From NCBI RefSeq assembly GCF_000025985.1, contig NC_003228.3, positions 682,001-746,000 on the forward strand: a stretch of DNA of 64,000 nucleotides, written 5' to 3'. A program made the translations under genes and the position numbers. Positions within the stretch are counted from its first letter, which is position 1. The number at the start of each line of letters is the position of its first letter. Positions 38,471-46,723 of this stretch are shown one piece after another. The DNA is from Bacteroides fragilis NCTC 9343. GTDB lineage: Bacteria; Bacteroidota; Bacteroidia; Bacteroidales; Bacteroidaceae. Below the pieces are notes generated by a model. The model was not told the origin of the DNA and searched no databases. It saw only the letters and a program-made list of their open reading frames with translations.

Positions 38471-38939
38471 TATTACACATGAATTGAATTTCTTATTAGG
38501 CTCCATTATGATATTTGTTGTATATTAATCAAGGATGTCATTAATCATTTTACAATCGAAAGTTATTATCTGTTTTGAGATATCTATGGGAAGTGTTTTG
38601 AAAAATACTTATCTCATAAACTATCTGTAATTGTGATACTGCCATAAATTTCTACCATTGGGAAAGGAATAAAATATCTATATAAAGCTAGTCGTCACTT
38701 GCTGCCGCGGGAAAAAACAGTAGAATAATAAATGGGACAAATGGTCTTATTACTTCTGATAATTAGATTATTACGTAACTTTTATAAGATATATAAAGTA
38801 CAACTAATTGAGGTTTTCAGAAAAACAGATCATCTGTAATATGCAGATAATAAGATATTTATTAAATACAGTTTCTTTCTATACTAAGTTCAATCTGAAT
38901 TTGTAATAATCATATTATAAGATAGTTAGCACATACTAC
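38471..38939. other. Noncoding flank in front of crossover site 4
   Basis: No gene or promoter is evident. ACTAAGTTCAAT (38883-38894) and AATCATATTATAAGATAGTTAG (38908-38929) repeat, at equal distances, the flank of crossover site 1. Confidence 0.55.
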
Positions 38940-38965
38940 AGTTCTGCAAAGACTTTGCAGATTTC
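38940..38965 (+). repeat. Shufflon crossover site 4 (cassette D)
   Basis: The same 26 bases, core palindrome 38943-38961, plus orientation. Direct recombination with site 3 would excise cassette C and join the leader to D. An inversion involving sites 2 or 1 first would reach D without loss. Confidence 0.9.
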
Positions 38966-41879
38966 ATATATTGGTATGCAGACCGCTGAGGTAGCAATTG
39001 CACCTAATATTAGAGTAATATTAAAAACAGACTCAAAAGCACTTGACGAGGTTGTGGTAGTTGCTTACGGAACACAAAGTGCTCGTACGGTGACCGCATC
39101 TGTATCTACTGTAAGAGCGGACGCTTTGAAAGATGTGCCAAGTGTAAGTTTTGATCAGATGCTTCAGGGACGTGCGTCAGGTGTTAGTATCACCACTCCG
39201 TCAGCAGGTGTAGGGCAGGCCCCGATTGTGCGGGTACGTGGTGTGAACTCGATTACTTCCGGTACTTCTCCTCTGTATGTTGTCGATGGAGTTCCTATCG
39301 AATCAGGCAATCTCTCTTATTTGGCTAATGCCAACGCACTGGCTGATATTAATCCGGCCGATATTGTATCTATGGATGTATTGAAGGATGCGGCGGCAGC
39401 TGCGTTGTATGGTTCGCGTGCTGCGAATGGAGTTATCTTGATTACCACTAAGCAAGGACAAAGTGGTAAAGTCAAAGTAAGCTATGATGGTTTTGTCGGT
39501 TTCTCAAATGCAACCGATTTCTATGAAATGATGAATGCACAGGAATATGTCGACTTCAAGAATTTGGCCGTAAAGAACCGTTATGGGACAGATGAATTGT
39601 CACTGACTACCGGCTATGTTTCTCCTTATGGTAACAAAGCGTTTAACATGATGAAAGATGCCAATGGTAACTATGTAGATACTGACTGGAAAGATGCTGC
39701 CTTCCAAAACGGATTGTCACAGAGTCACTCTGTTGCTGTAAGTGGCGGATCGGATAAAGTGCGGTATTATCTATCCGGTAACTATACAACGCAAGAAGGT
39801 ATTGTGAAAGGTGATAAATATGACCGTTTGGGAGTAAAGGCTAATATTAACGTGCAGGCAACCGACTGGTTGAAGGTTGGAATGAATACCAACGTGACAA
39901 CCGGAACGACATCTTACGTAGATGCTGCCCGTAGAGGTTCCAACTTTGCGGTAGGAGGATTTCCGCGTCTGGCATTGATCAATGCGCCTAACTTGCCGAT
40001 GTATAATGAAGATGGTACTCCCTACTATCTGGCTCAAGGTTTGGGTTATGGAGGGAATACGGTATTCAGTACATTCTCTAATCCGGCTGCCATTTTGTCT
40101 TTGGGCAATGGATTGAGTTCTGACGTAACCCGTTTCATCGGAGTATTTTATGCCGAAGCAACTCCGTTGAAGGGGCTGTCATTGAAGACTCAGTACGGTG
40201 TGGACTATGCACGTATTGAGGAACAGCGTTTCTGGTCTCCGCTGCATGGTGATGGAGTAAATAGCAAAGGTCTGGCAAATGCCTATAATACCAAGAACAA
40301 CAGATGGACTTGGACTAATACGGCAACTTATAATTTCTCTTTAGGGCAGAATAACTTTAATTTGCTGGCTGGTACGGAAGCGTCTGAAAGAAATAACTCT
40401 CGTTGGACCGCACAGCGTAAAGATTTACAGGATGATAAATTTGTTGTATTCCAAGGTCCTTTTGGTTCGGCAACTGCCGGTGGTAGCTTGTCCAACAATA
40501 CCATGGTCTCTTATTTCGGACGTATCAACTATGATTATGCTTCTAAATACATTGTATCTCTTAACTACCGTCGCGATGGTTATTCCGCTTTGAGTGAGAA
40601 GAATCGTTGGGGTAATTTCGGAGGTGTTTCCGCTGCATGGCGCGTATCCGAGGAAGGGTTCTTCAAACCCTTGCGTAATGTAGTCGACGACTTGAAGATA
40701 AAGGGAAGCTATGGTGTGGTTGGTAACACTGATATTTACGATTATGCTTCGAAATCATTCTATTCAAGCTACAACTATGGTATAAACGGTACTTATGGCC
40801 TGGCTCAGATTGCCGATCCGAACCTGAAATGGGAATCTTCGGAAAAATATAGTATTGGTTTCAATGCACGATTGCTGGATAGAATCAGTGTGGACTTTGA
40901 CTACTATTATACGAAGTCTTCCGATTTGATTCTGGATGTACCTCAATCACCGTCCAAAGGTATTCCGGGCAATATCATTACTACCAATGCCGGAAAGATG
41001 AAGAATAGCGGTATTGAACTGACCGTCTCGGCCGATGTGATAAGAAACAGTCAGTTTACATGGGAAACCAGCTTTAACATTACGACTAACAAGAACAAGG
41101 TGATCTCACTGGCTGACGGTGTAGAGAATATTCTGAAAGGGGATAATGGCGGTTTAGAGATTACGAATATCACTGTACCGGGAAAATCTATCGGACGTCT
41201 GTATCTCTACCCAACTGCCGGAGTAGATCCCAAGTCGGGGCGTAGGGTATTTATTACTCCAGAAGGTGACAGAACCTTACTGATGTTCGAAAAAGGGGGA
41301 TGGTTCTATGAAGATGGAACAGAATATGCCGGTGAATTTGAACCTGTTGATTGTGGAAATACACTTCCTACCTGGTACGGTGGCTGGACCAATAACTTCA
41401 AGTATAAAGGTTTCGACCTTTCTCTGTTTTTCCAATTCTCGGGAGGTAATAAGATTTATAACGGAACTAAAGCCAGTGTGAGCGATATGCGTTACTGGAA
41501 TAACTCTAAAGATGTATATAAGAAGTACTGGACTCCGGAACGCACACATGCAGAGTATCCTATGCCGATATACGGTGATAATTACTCTAATGGTTCGGCA
41601 TTGCCTATCAGCGACTTAGTGGAAAGAGGAGATTATTTACGTTTGAAGAATGTGTCACTGGGCTATACATTCAATACAAAGAACTGGTCGAAAGCTGTGG
41701 GAATCTCTGCACTTCGTCTTTACGTCCAGGCTCAGAACCTGTTCGTGATTACAGGTTATAGCGGTATGGATCCGGAGACACTAACCAACGTAGAGAGTGC
41801 GACTTTGTCAGGTGGTACGGATAAGAATACGTTACCTCAGGCACGTACGTATACAATCGGTGTGAATCTGACATTCTAA
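38955..41879 (+). CDS. SusC-like receptor body of shufflon cassette D, silent
   Basis: The frame gives 974 residues from a TTG codon inside crossover site 4, beginning LQISYIGMQTAEVAIAPNIR, without start codon, signal peptide or N-terminal domain. TonB-box-like LDEVVVVAYG, plug (QMLQGRASGVSITTPS, VRVRGVNSITSGTSPLYVVD, AAALYGSRAANGVILITTK) and barrel ending TYTIGVNLTF are intact. Fusion to the leader would give 1046 residues. It differs strongly in the barrel from cassettes B and C, so it should import a different ligand. It is separated from cassette C by a terminator. Confidence 0.9.
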   Translation: MQISYIGMQTAEVAIAPNIRVILKTDSKALDEVVVVAYGTQSARTVTASVSTVRADALKDVPSVSFDQMLQGRASGVSITTPSAGVGQAPIVRVRGVNSITSGTSPLYVVDGVPIESGNLSYLANANALADINPADIVSMDVLKDAAAAALYGSRAANGVILITTKQGQSGKVKVSYDGFVGFSNATDFYEMMNAQEYVDFKNLAVKNRYGTDELSLTTGYVSPYGNKAFNMMKDANGNYVDTDWKDAAFQNGLSQSHSVAVSGGSDKVRYYLSGNYTTQEGIVKGDKYDRLGVKANINVQATDWLKVGMNTNVTTGTTSYVDAARRGSNFAVGGFPRLALINAPNLPMYNEDGTPYYLAQGLGYGGNTVFSTFSNPAAILSLGNGLSSDVTRFIGVFYAEATPLKGLSLKTQYGVDYARIEEQRFWSPLHGDGVNSKGLANAYNTKNNRWTWTNTATYNFSLGQNNFNLLAGTEASERNNSRWTAQRKDLQDDKFVVFQGPFGSATAGGSLSNNTMVSYFGRINYDYASKYIVSLNYRRDGYSALSEKNRWGNFGGVSAAWRVSEEGFFKPLRNVVDDLKIKGSYGVVGNTDIYDYASKSFYSSYNYGINGTYGLAQIADPNLKWESSEKYSIGFNARLLDRISVDFDYYYTKSSDLILDVPQSPSKGIPGNIITTNAGKMKNSGIELTVSADVIRNSQFTWETSFNITTNKNKVISLADGVENILKGDNGGLEITNITVPGKSIGRLYLYPTAGVDPKSGRRVFITPEGDRTLLMFEKGGWFYEDGTEYAGEFEPVDCGNTLPTWYGGWTNNFKYKGFDLSLFFQFSGGNKIYNGTKASVSDMRYWNNSKDVYKKYWTPERTHAEYPMPIYGDNYSNGSALPISDLVERGDYLRLKNVSLGYTFNTKNWSKAVGISALRLYVQAQNLFVITGYSGMDPETLTNVESATLSGGTDKNTLPQARTYTIGVNLTF

Positions 41880-41913
41880 TATGGTTTTATAGTAACAGAT
41901 AAAAGAAACTACA

Positions 41914-43308
41914 ATGAAAAAGATAATTTTATTTTCGACATTATGTGCTTCTCTCTTTTTAGGTAGTTGCAGCAGCAGCTTCCTCGATCAGGAGCCTCCA
42001 TTATATGTAAACGAGAACGATATTTTCACAAGTCCTACCCGAATCGAGGCAACTCTGAACGGCTTGTATGCTGCAATCAAGAACACGGGGACTAAGTCCT
42101 TGATGGGAGGTAAGTCCTATCTGGTGTTTGACAACAGGGGAGATGATGTTATTAATATCTCGAACAACCTGGTGACTTTGTTCAATACCTACAACATGAA
42201 TGTAGGCATTACGGATGCCGAGAATGCCGACACTTGGACATACGCTTATCTGGCCATTAATAAAGTAAATACTTTCCTTCAGTCTCTTGAAGGTGCCAGG
42301 GAAGTTGCCGGTGAGAATTATGACCGCTATGTGCAGGAAGCTAAGTTTGTCAGGGCTTTGGCATACTACTATTTGAATAATTTGTATCCGACTCCGTATT
42401 CTGTGAATCCCGATGCAAAATCTGTTCCGTTGCGTCTTACTGCCGAAGCCGGAACTGAAAACAACAATATGCCCCGCTCTACGGTAAAGCAGATTTATGA
42501 ACACATTCTGTCTGACTTGGAGAACATTTCGGCATTGGATACCGAAGTGAATACTTATACAGGGGTCACACATGCTACTCAGGCTGCTGCTAACATGCTT
42601 AAGATGAGAGTTTATATGGCAATGAACGAATGGGACAAAGCCATTACAGCCGGAGAATTGGTGACCGGATATAGTTTGCCGGAAGACGTAACATTGATTT
42701 ATAAGGCTCCGTACTTCAGTCAGGAGAGTATCTTCTCTTTGCCAATGGCAGACACTAATATCCCGAACACTCAGCAGTCATTGGCAGAATATTATTATGA
42801 TGGCAAGATTATGCTGATCGATACAAAGAGCGGGATTATGTCAAAACCTGATTATTCGTTGGCTACCGATAAGCGTATCATAGCCTTTAAGGGAGAGAAA
42901 GACTTGTTGATGAAGTTTACGGATGCAAAAACTAAATTGCAGTGGGTACCCATCTTCCGTTATGCCGAAACATTGCTGGATCTTGCCGAGTGTTATGCAA
43001 ACAAAGCCGGGGGCGAAGCTACGGCCAAAAGCCTGTTGAAACAAGTCAGAGGCCGCTCGGTGGATGCGGCTACCGATCCGTTGAACATCGATAATCTGTC
43101 GGGTGATGCACTGAAAGAGGCAATTTACAATGAGAAGCGCCTTGAATTCATTGGTGAGGGTATTCGTGGTATCGACATTATGAGGCGTGGTGAACACTTC
43201 ATTAAAGTAGGCGAGAATGAGACGATCAATGTCGGTCCGTCCGATGAAAAATATACTTGGCCCATACCTCAGGTTGAGTTGTTGCTCAATAAAGATATTA
43301 ATAAATAA
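41914..43308 (+). CDS. SusD/RagB family lipoprotein of shufflon cassette D
   Basis: The 464-residue lipoprotein has a signal ending ASLFLGSC and begins SSSFLDQEPPLYVNENDIF. SusD motifs FVRALAYYYLNNLYPTPYS, LKMRVYMAMNEWDKAI, NEKRLEFIGEGIRGIDIMRRG and TWPIPQVEL are present. It starts 34 bases after SusC body D and should be translated only when a leader/promoter is placed at site 4. It is the shortest SusD of the cluster. A terminator follows at 43329-43367. Confidence 0.92.
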   Translation: MKKIILFSTLCASLFLGSCSSSFLDQEPPLYVNENDIFTSPTRIEATLNGLYAAIKNTGTKSLMGGKSYLVFDNRGDDVINISNNLVTLFNTYNMNVGITDAENADTWTYAYLAINKVNTFLQSLEGAREVAGENYDRYVQEAKFVRALAYYYLNNLYPTPYSVNPDAKSVPLRLTAEAGTENNNMPRSTVKQIYEHILSDLENISALDTEVNTYTGVTHATQAAANMLKMRVYMAMNEWDKAITAGELVTGYSLPEDVTLIYKAPYFSQESIFSLPMADTNIPNTQQSLAEYYYDGKIMLIDTKSGIMSKPDYSLATDKRIIAFKGEKDLLMKFTDAKTKLQWVPIFRYAETLLDLAECYANKAGGEATAKSLLKQVRGRSVDAATDPLNIDNLSGDALKEAIYNEKRLEFIGEGIRGIDIMRRGEHFIKVGENETINVGPSDEKYTWPIPQVELLLNKDINK

Positions 43309-43328
43309 ATAGTCAATAAATAATAAAG

Positions 43329-43367
43329 AATCGCTCAGGTAGAAACACTTGGGCGATTTTTTCTTTT
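43329..43367 (+). terminator. Terminator at the end of the shufflon
   Basis: Stem AATCGCTCA (43329-43337) with TGGGCGATT (43350-43358; one G-T pair) followed by TTTTCTTTT. Confidence 0.85.
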
Positions 43368-43394
43368 AGTATGTTACGAAAATAGCTATATTTG
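43364..43394 (+). promoter_or_regulatory. Promoter of hflX
   Basis: TATATTTG (43387-43394) fits the -7 box, with TTTT (43364-43367) 19 bases upstream as a weak -33 box overlapping the terminator tail. The start codon at 43425 follows 30 bases later. Confidence 0.5.
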
Positions 43395-43424
43395 TCGCCA
43401 TATTATAATAAGGTATAAAGTAGA

Positions 43425-44678
43425 ATGAAAGAATTTGTAATATCCGAAGCCAAAGTCGAAACAGCTGTTCTGGTGGGTCTCATTACGCAGACGCAAGATG
43501 AACGCAAGACTAACGAGTATCTCGACGAACTGGCATTTCTGGCTGAGACAGCCGGGGCGGAAGTAGTGAAAAGGTTTACGCAGAAGTTGCCGACGGCTAA
43601 CTCAGTGACTTATGTAGGGAAAGGAAAACTGGAAGAAATAAAAGAATATATAAGGATAGAGGCTGAAGAAGACCGGGAAGTGGGAATGGTCATTTTTGAT
43701 GACGAACTTTCAGCCAAGCAGATACGTAACATCGAAGCGGAACTGAAGGTGAAGATACTGGACCGTACTTCGCTGATTCTCGATATATTTGCCATGCGTG
43801 CCCAGACTGCCAACGCTAAAACTCAGGTGGAGCTGGCCCAGTATAAATACATGTTGCCCCGTCTGCAACGCCTTTGGACTCACCTTGAGCGTCAGGGTGG
43901 TGGTTCCGGAAGTGGTAAAGGCGGTTCGGTAGGACTTCGCGGTCCGGGTGAGACCCAGTTGGAGATGGACCGCCGTATCATCCTGAACCGTATGTCGCTG
44001 CTTAAAGAACGCCTTGCTGAAATAGATAAACAGAAGTCTACCCAGCGCAAGAACCGCGGGCGTATGATCCGTGTGGCCTTGGTGGGTTACACCAACGTTG
44101 GCAAATCGACCATGATGAACCTGTTGGCCAAGAGTGAAGTCTTTGCGGAGAACAAGCTGTTTGCCACACTCGATACGACGGTGCGCAAGGTGATTATCGA
44201 TAATCTGCCTTTCTTGCTCTCCGATACCGTCGGGTTTATCCGTAAGTTACCTACTGACTTGGTAGATTCCTTTAAGTCGACCCTCGACGAAGTACGTGAG
44301 GCCGACTTGTTGGTTCATGTAGTAGATATTTCGCATCCCGGATTTGAAGAACAGATTGAGGTGGTGAACAAAACGCTGGCCGATATCGGAGGAGGCGGGA
44401 AACCGATGATTTTAATATTCAATAAGATAGACGCCTATACTTATGTAGAAAAGGCGCCGGACGACCTTACCCCCAAAACAAAGGAAAACTTGACACTCGA
44501 AGAACTGATGAAAACGTGGATGGCCAAGATGGAGGACAATTGCCTGTTCATCTCCGCCCGTGAGAAAATCAATATAGACGAACTGAAGAGTGTGGTTTAT
44601 CAGCGAGTGAAAGAATTGCACGTACAGAAGTATCCCTATAATGACTTTCTTTATCAGACCTACGAAGAAGAAGAGTAA
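43425..44678 (+). CDS. hflX: Ribosome-associated GTPase HflX
   Basis: The 417-residue protein has the HflX N-terminal domain (KRFTQKLPTANSVTYVGKGK, then VIFDDELSAKQIRNIE, LDRTSLILDIF), the Gly-rich linker (GGGSGSGKGG, GLRGPGETQLEMDRR) and a GTPase domain with G1 GYTNVGKST, G2/G3 DTVGFIRKLP and G4 NKID. HflX binds the 50S subunit and rescues stalled or heat-damaged ribosomes. The genes for a DUF4954 protein and an aminopeptidase follow on the same strand with short gaps (24 and 29 bases), so they probably share a transcript. Confidence 0.96.
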   Translation: MKEFVISEAKVETAVLVGLITQTQDERKTNEYLDELAFLAETAGAEVVKRFTQKLPTANSVTYVGKGKLEEIKEYIRIEAEEDREVGMVIFDDELSAKQIRNIEAELKVKILDRTSLILDIFAMRAQTANAKTQVELAQYKYMLPRLQRLWTHLERQGGGSGSGKGGSVGLRGPGETQLEMDRRIILNRMSLLKERLAEIDKQKSTQRKNRGRMIRVALVGYTNVGKSTMMNLLAKSEVFAENKLFATLDTTVRKVIIDNLPFLLSDTVGFIRKLPTDLVDSFKSTLDEVREADLLVHVVDISHPGFEEQIEVVNKTLADIGGGGKPMILIFNKIDAYTYVEKAPDDLTPKTKENLTLEELMKTWMAKMEDNCLFISAREKINIDELKSVVYQRVKELHVQKYPYNDFLYQTYEEEE

Positions 44679-44702
44679 TTTGTAGTTTGTAACAAGAGGA
44701 GT

Positions 44703-46694
44703 ATGGGAAAGACTTACCGTAGACTGACTGAAGATGAAGTGCTTCAGTTGAAGAGCCAGTCGTGTCTGGCCGATGACTGGAATAAGGTTGCAGTAGCCGA
44801 AGAGTTCACAACCGAATTTGTACATCACACCCGTTTCTCGGGTGAGGTGAAACTGGGAGTGTTCCATTCGGATTTTATCCTGCCGGGTGGAATCAAAAAA
44901 CATTCCGGCCTGAGACATGTCACCCTGCATAATGTGACTGTTGGTGATAATTGCTGTATCGAGAACATTCAGAACTACATTGCCAACTATGAGATAGGAA
45001 ACAATACTTTCATTGAGAATGTAGATATCATCCTGGTGGACGGCTTGACTCAGTTTGGCAACGGAGTAGAAACTGCCGTACTGAACGAGACGGGAGGTCG
45101 TGAAGTGCTGATTAACGACAAACTCTCTGCCCATCAAGCCTATATCCTGGCTCTTTACCGGCATCGTCCGGAACTGATCAGCCGGATGAAAGAGATTACA
45201 GACTATTATTCCAATAAACACGCTTCGGCGGTGGGAACCATCGGCAACCATGTGATGATTCTCAATACCGGTTCTATCAAGAATGTGCGTATCGGGGATT
45301 TCTGCCGGATCTGCGGGACGTGCCGTCTGTACAATGGGAGCATCAACAGTAACGAGTCTGCCCCGGTGCATATCGGACACGGCGTTATTTGCGATGATTT
45401 TATTATTTCCTCCGGTTCCCATGTCGACGACGGGGCCATGCTGACCCGTTGTTTTGTGGGACAAGCCTGTCAGTTGGGGCACAATTATTCCGCTTCCGAC
45501 TCGCTGTTCTTTAGCAACTGCCAAGGAGAGAACGGTGAAGCATGTGCTATTTTTGCCGGGCCGTACACCGTCACCCATCATAAATCGACCTTACTGATAG
45601 CCGGTATGTTCTCGTTTATGAACGCCGGTTCAGGATCGAATCAGAGCAATCACATGTATAAACTGGGACCGATTCATCAAGGAACGTTGGAAAGGGGAGC
45701 TAAGACTACTTCCGATTCATACATCTTATGGCCGGCCCGTGTAGGCGCTTTTTCGCTGGTGATGGGGCGTCATGTGAACCATGCCGATACATCGAACCTG
45801 CCTTTCTCCTACCTGATTGAGCAACAGAATACCACGTATCTGGTTCCGGGAGTCAACCTGCGTAGTGTGGGTACCATCCGTGATGCCCAAAAGTGGCCGA
45901 AACGTGACAAACGTACAGACCCGAACCGGCTGGATTATATCAACTATAACCTTCTCAGTCCGTATACCATTCAGAAGATGTTTAAGGGACGCTCTATCCT
46001 GAAAGAGTTGAAGAGGGTGTCGGGCGAGACTTCGGAAATCTACTCTTATCAGAGTGCCAAAATTAAAAACTCCTCGTTGAATAGCGGTATACGCTATTAC
46101 GAGATAGCCATCCATAAGTTTCTTGGCAACTCCATCATCAAGCGTCTTGAAGGGATCAACTTTAAAGATAATGAAGAGATACGCCGGCGTCTGAAGCCGG
46201 ATACGGAAATCGGGGTAGGCGAATGGGTGGATATTGCCGGTTTGATTGCTCCCAAAAGTGAAGTGGAGAAGCTGATAGACGGCATTGAAAGCGGTGAGAT
46301 TAACCGTCTGAAGAGTATGAATGCCTGTTTTGCCGCCATGCACGATAATTACTATACTTACGAATGGACATGGGCTTACCATAAGATACAGGAATTTTAT
46401 GGCTTGAATCCCGAAACCATTACAGCAAAAGATATCATCGCCATCGTTCGCGCCTGGCGTGAAGCGGTGGTAGGACTTGACCGCATGGTATACGATGATG
46501 CTCGCAAGGAGTTCTCACTTTCGTCTATGACGGGCTTTGGTGCCGACGGTTCACGTGACGAAATGAAGCTCGACTTCGGTCAGGTTCGCGGCGATTTTGA
46601 GAGTAATCCGTTTGTTACCGCCGTGCTGAAGCATATTGATGATAAGACCGCTTTGGGAGAAGAACTGATTAACCGCATCGGGCAATTGGCGTGA
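44703..46694 (+). CDS. DUF4954 family protein, left-handed beta-helix
   Basis: The 663-residue protein starts MGKTYRRLTEDEVLQLKSQ and contains a run of hexapeptide-like repeats (for example GDNCCIENIQNYIANYEIGNN, IGHGVICDDFIISSGSH) that predict a left-handed beta-helix over about residues 75-330. The charged helical C-terminus is specific to the family (IVRAWREAVVGLDRMVYDDA). The family is common in Bacteroidales; its function is unknown, although acyl- or nucleotidyl-transferase-like folds use the same helix. No signal peptide, so cytoplasmic. A long antisense frame (44412-45581) is a shadow. Confidence 0.85.
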   Translation: MGKTYRRLTEDEVLQLKSQSCLADDWNKVAVAEEFTTEFVHHTRFSGEVKLGVFHSDFILPGGIKKHSGLRHVTLHNVTVGDNCCIENIQNYIANYEIGNNTFIENVDIILVDGLTQFGNGVETAVLNETGGREVLINDKLSAHQAYILALYRHRPELISRMKEITDYYSNKHASAVGTIGNHVMILNTGSIKNVRIGDFCRICGTCRLYNGSINSNESAPVHIGHGVICDDFIISSGSHVDDGAMLTRCFVGQACQLGHNYSASDSLFFSNCQGENGEACAIFAGPYTVTHHKSTLLIAGMFSFMNAGSGSNQSNHMYKLGPIHQGTLERGAKTTSDSYILWPARVGAFSLVMGRHVNHADTSNLPFSYLIEQQNTTYLVPGVNLRSVGTIRDAQKWPKRDKRTDPNRLDYINYNLLSPYTIQKMFKGRSILKELKRVSGETSEIYSYQSAKIKNSSLNSGIRYYEIAIHKFLGNSIIKRLEGINFKDNEEIRRRLKPDTEIGVGEWVDIAGLIAPKSEVEKLIDGIESGEINRLKSMNACFAAMHDNYYTYEWTWAYHKIQEFYGLNPETITAKDIIAIVRAWREAVVGLDRMVYDDARKEFSLSSMTGFGADGSRDEMKLDFGQVRGDFESNPFVTAVLKHIDDKTALGEELINRIGQLA

Positions 46695-46723
46695 GAGAGG
46701 GTACGAGTTATATAATATTTACT

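Noticed and set aside
38828..38841. Small palindrome ACAGAT-C-ATCTGT-like near the cassette D flank
   Set aside because: Too short and not repeated at the other sites; chance in AT-rich DNA is likely.
44412..45581. Long minus-strand frame of 389 codons
   Set aside because: It lies wholly antisense to hflX and the DUF4954 gene, whose protein families are clear, and has no recognisable motifs.
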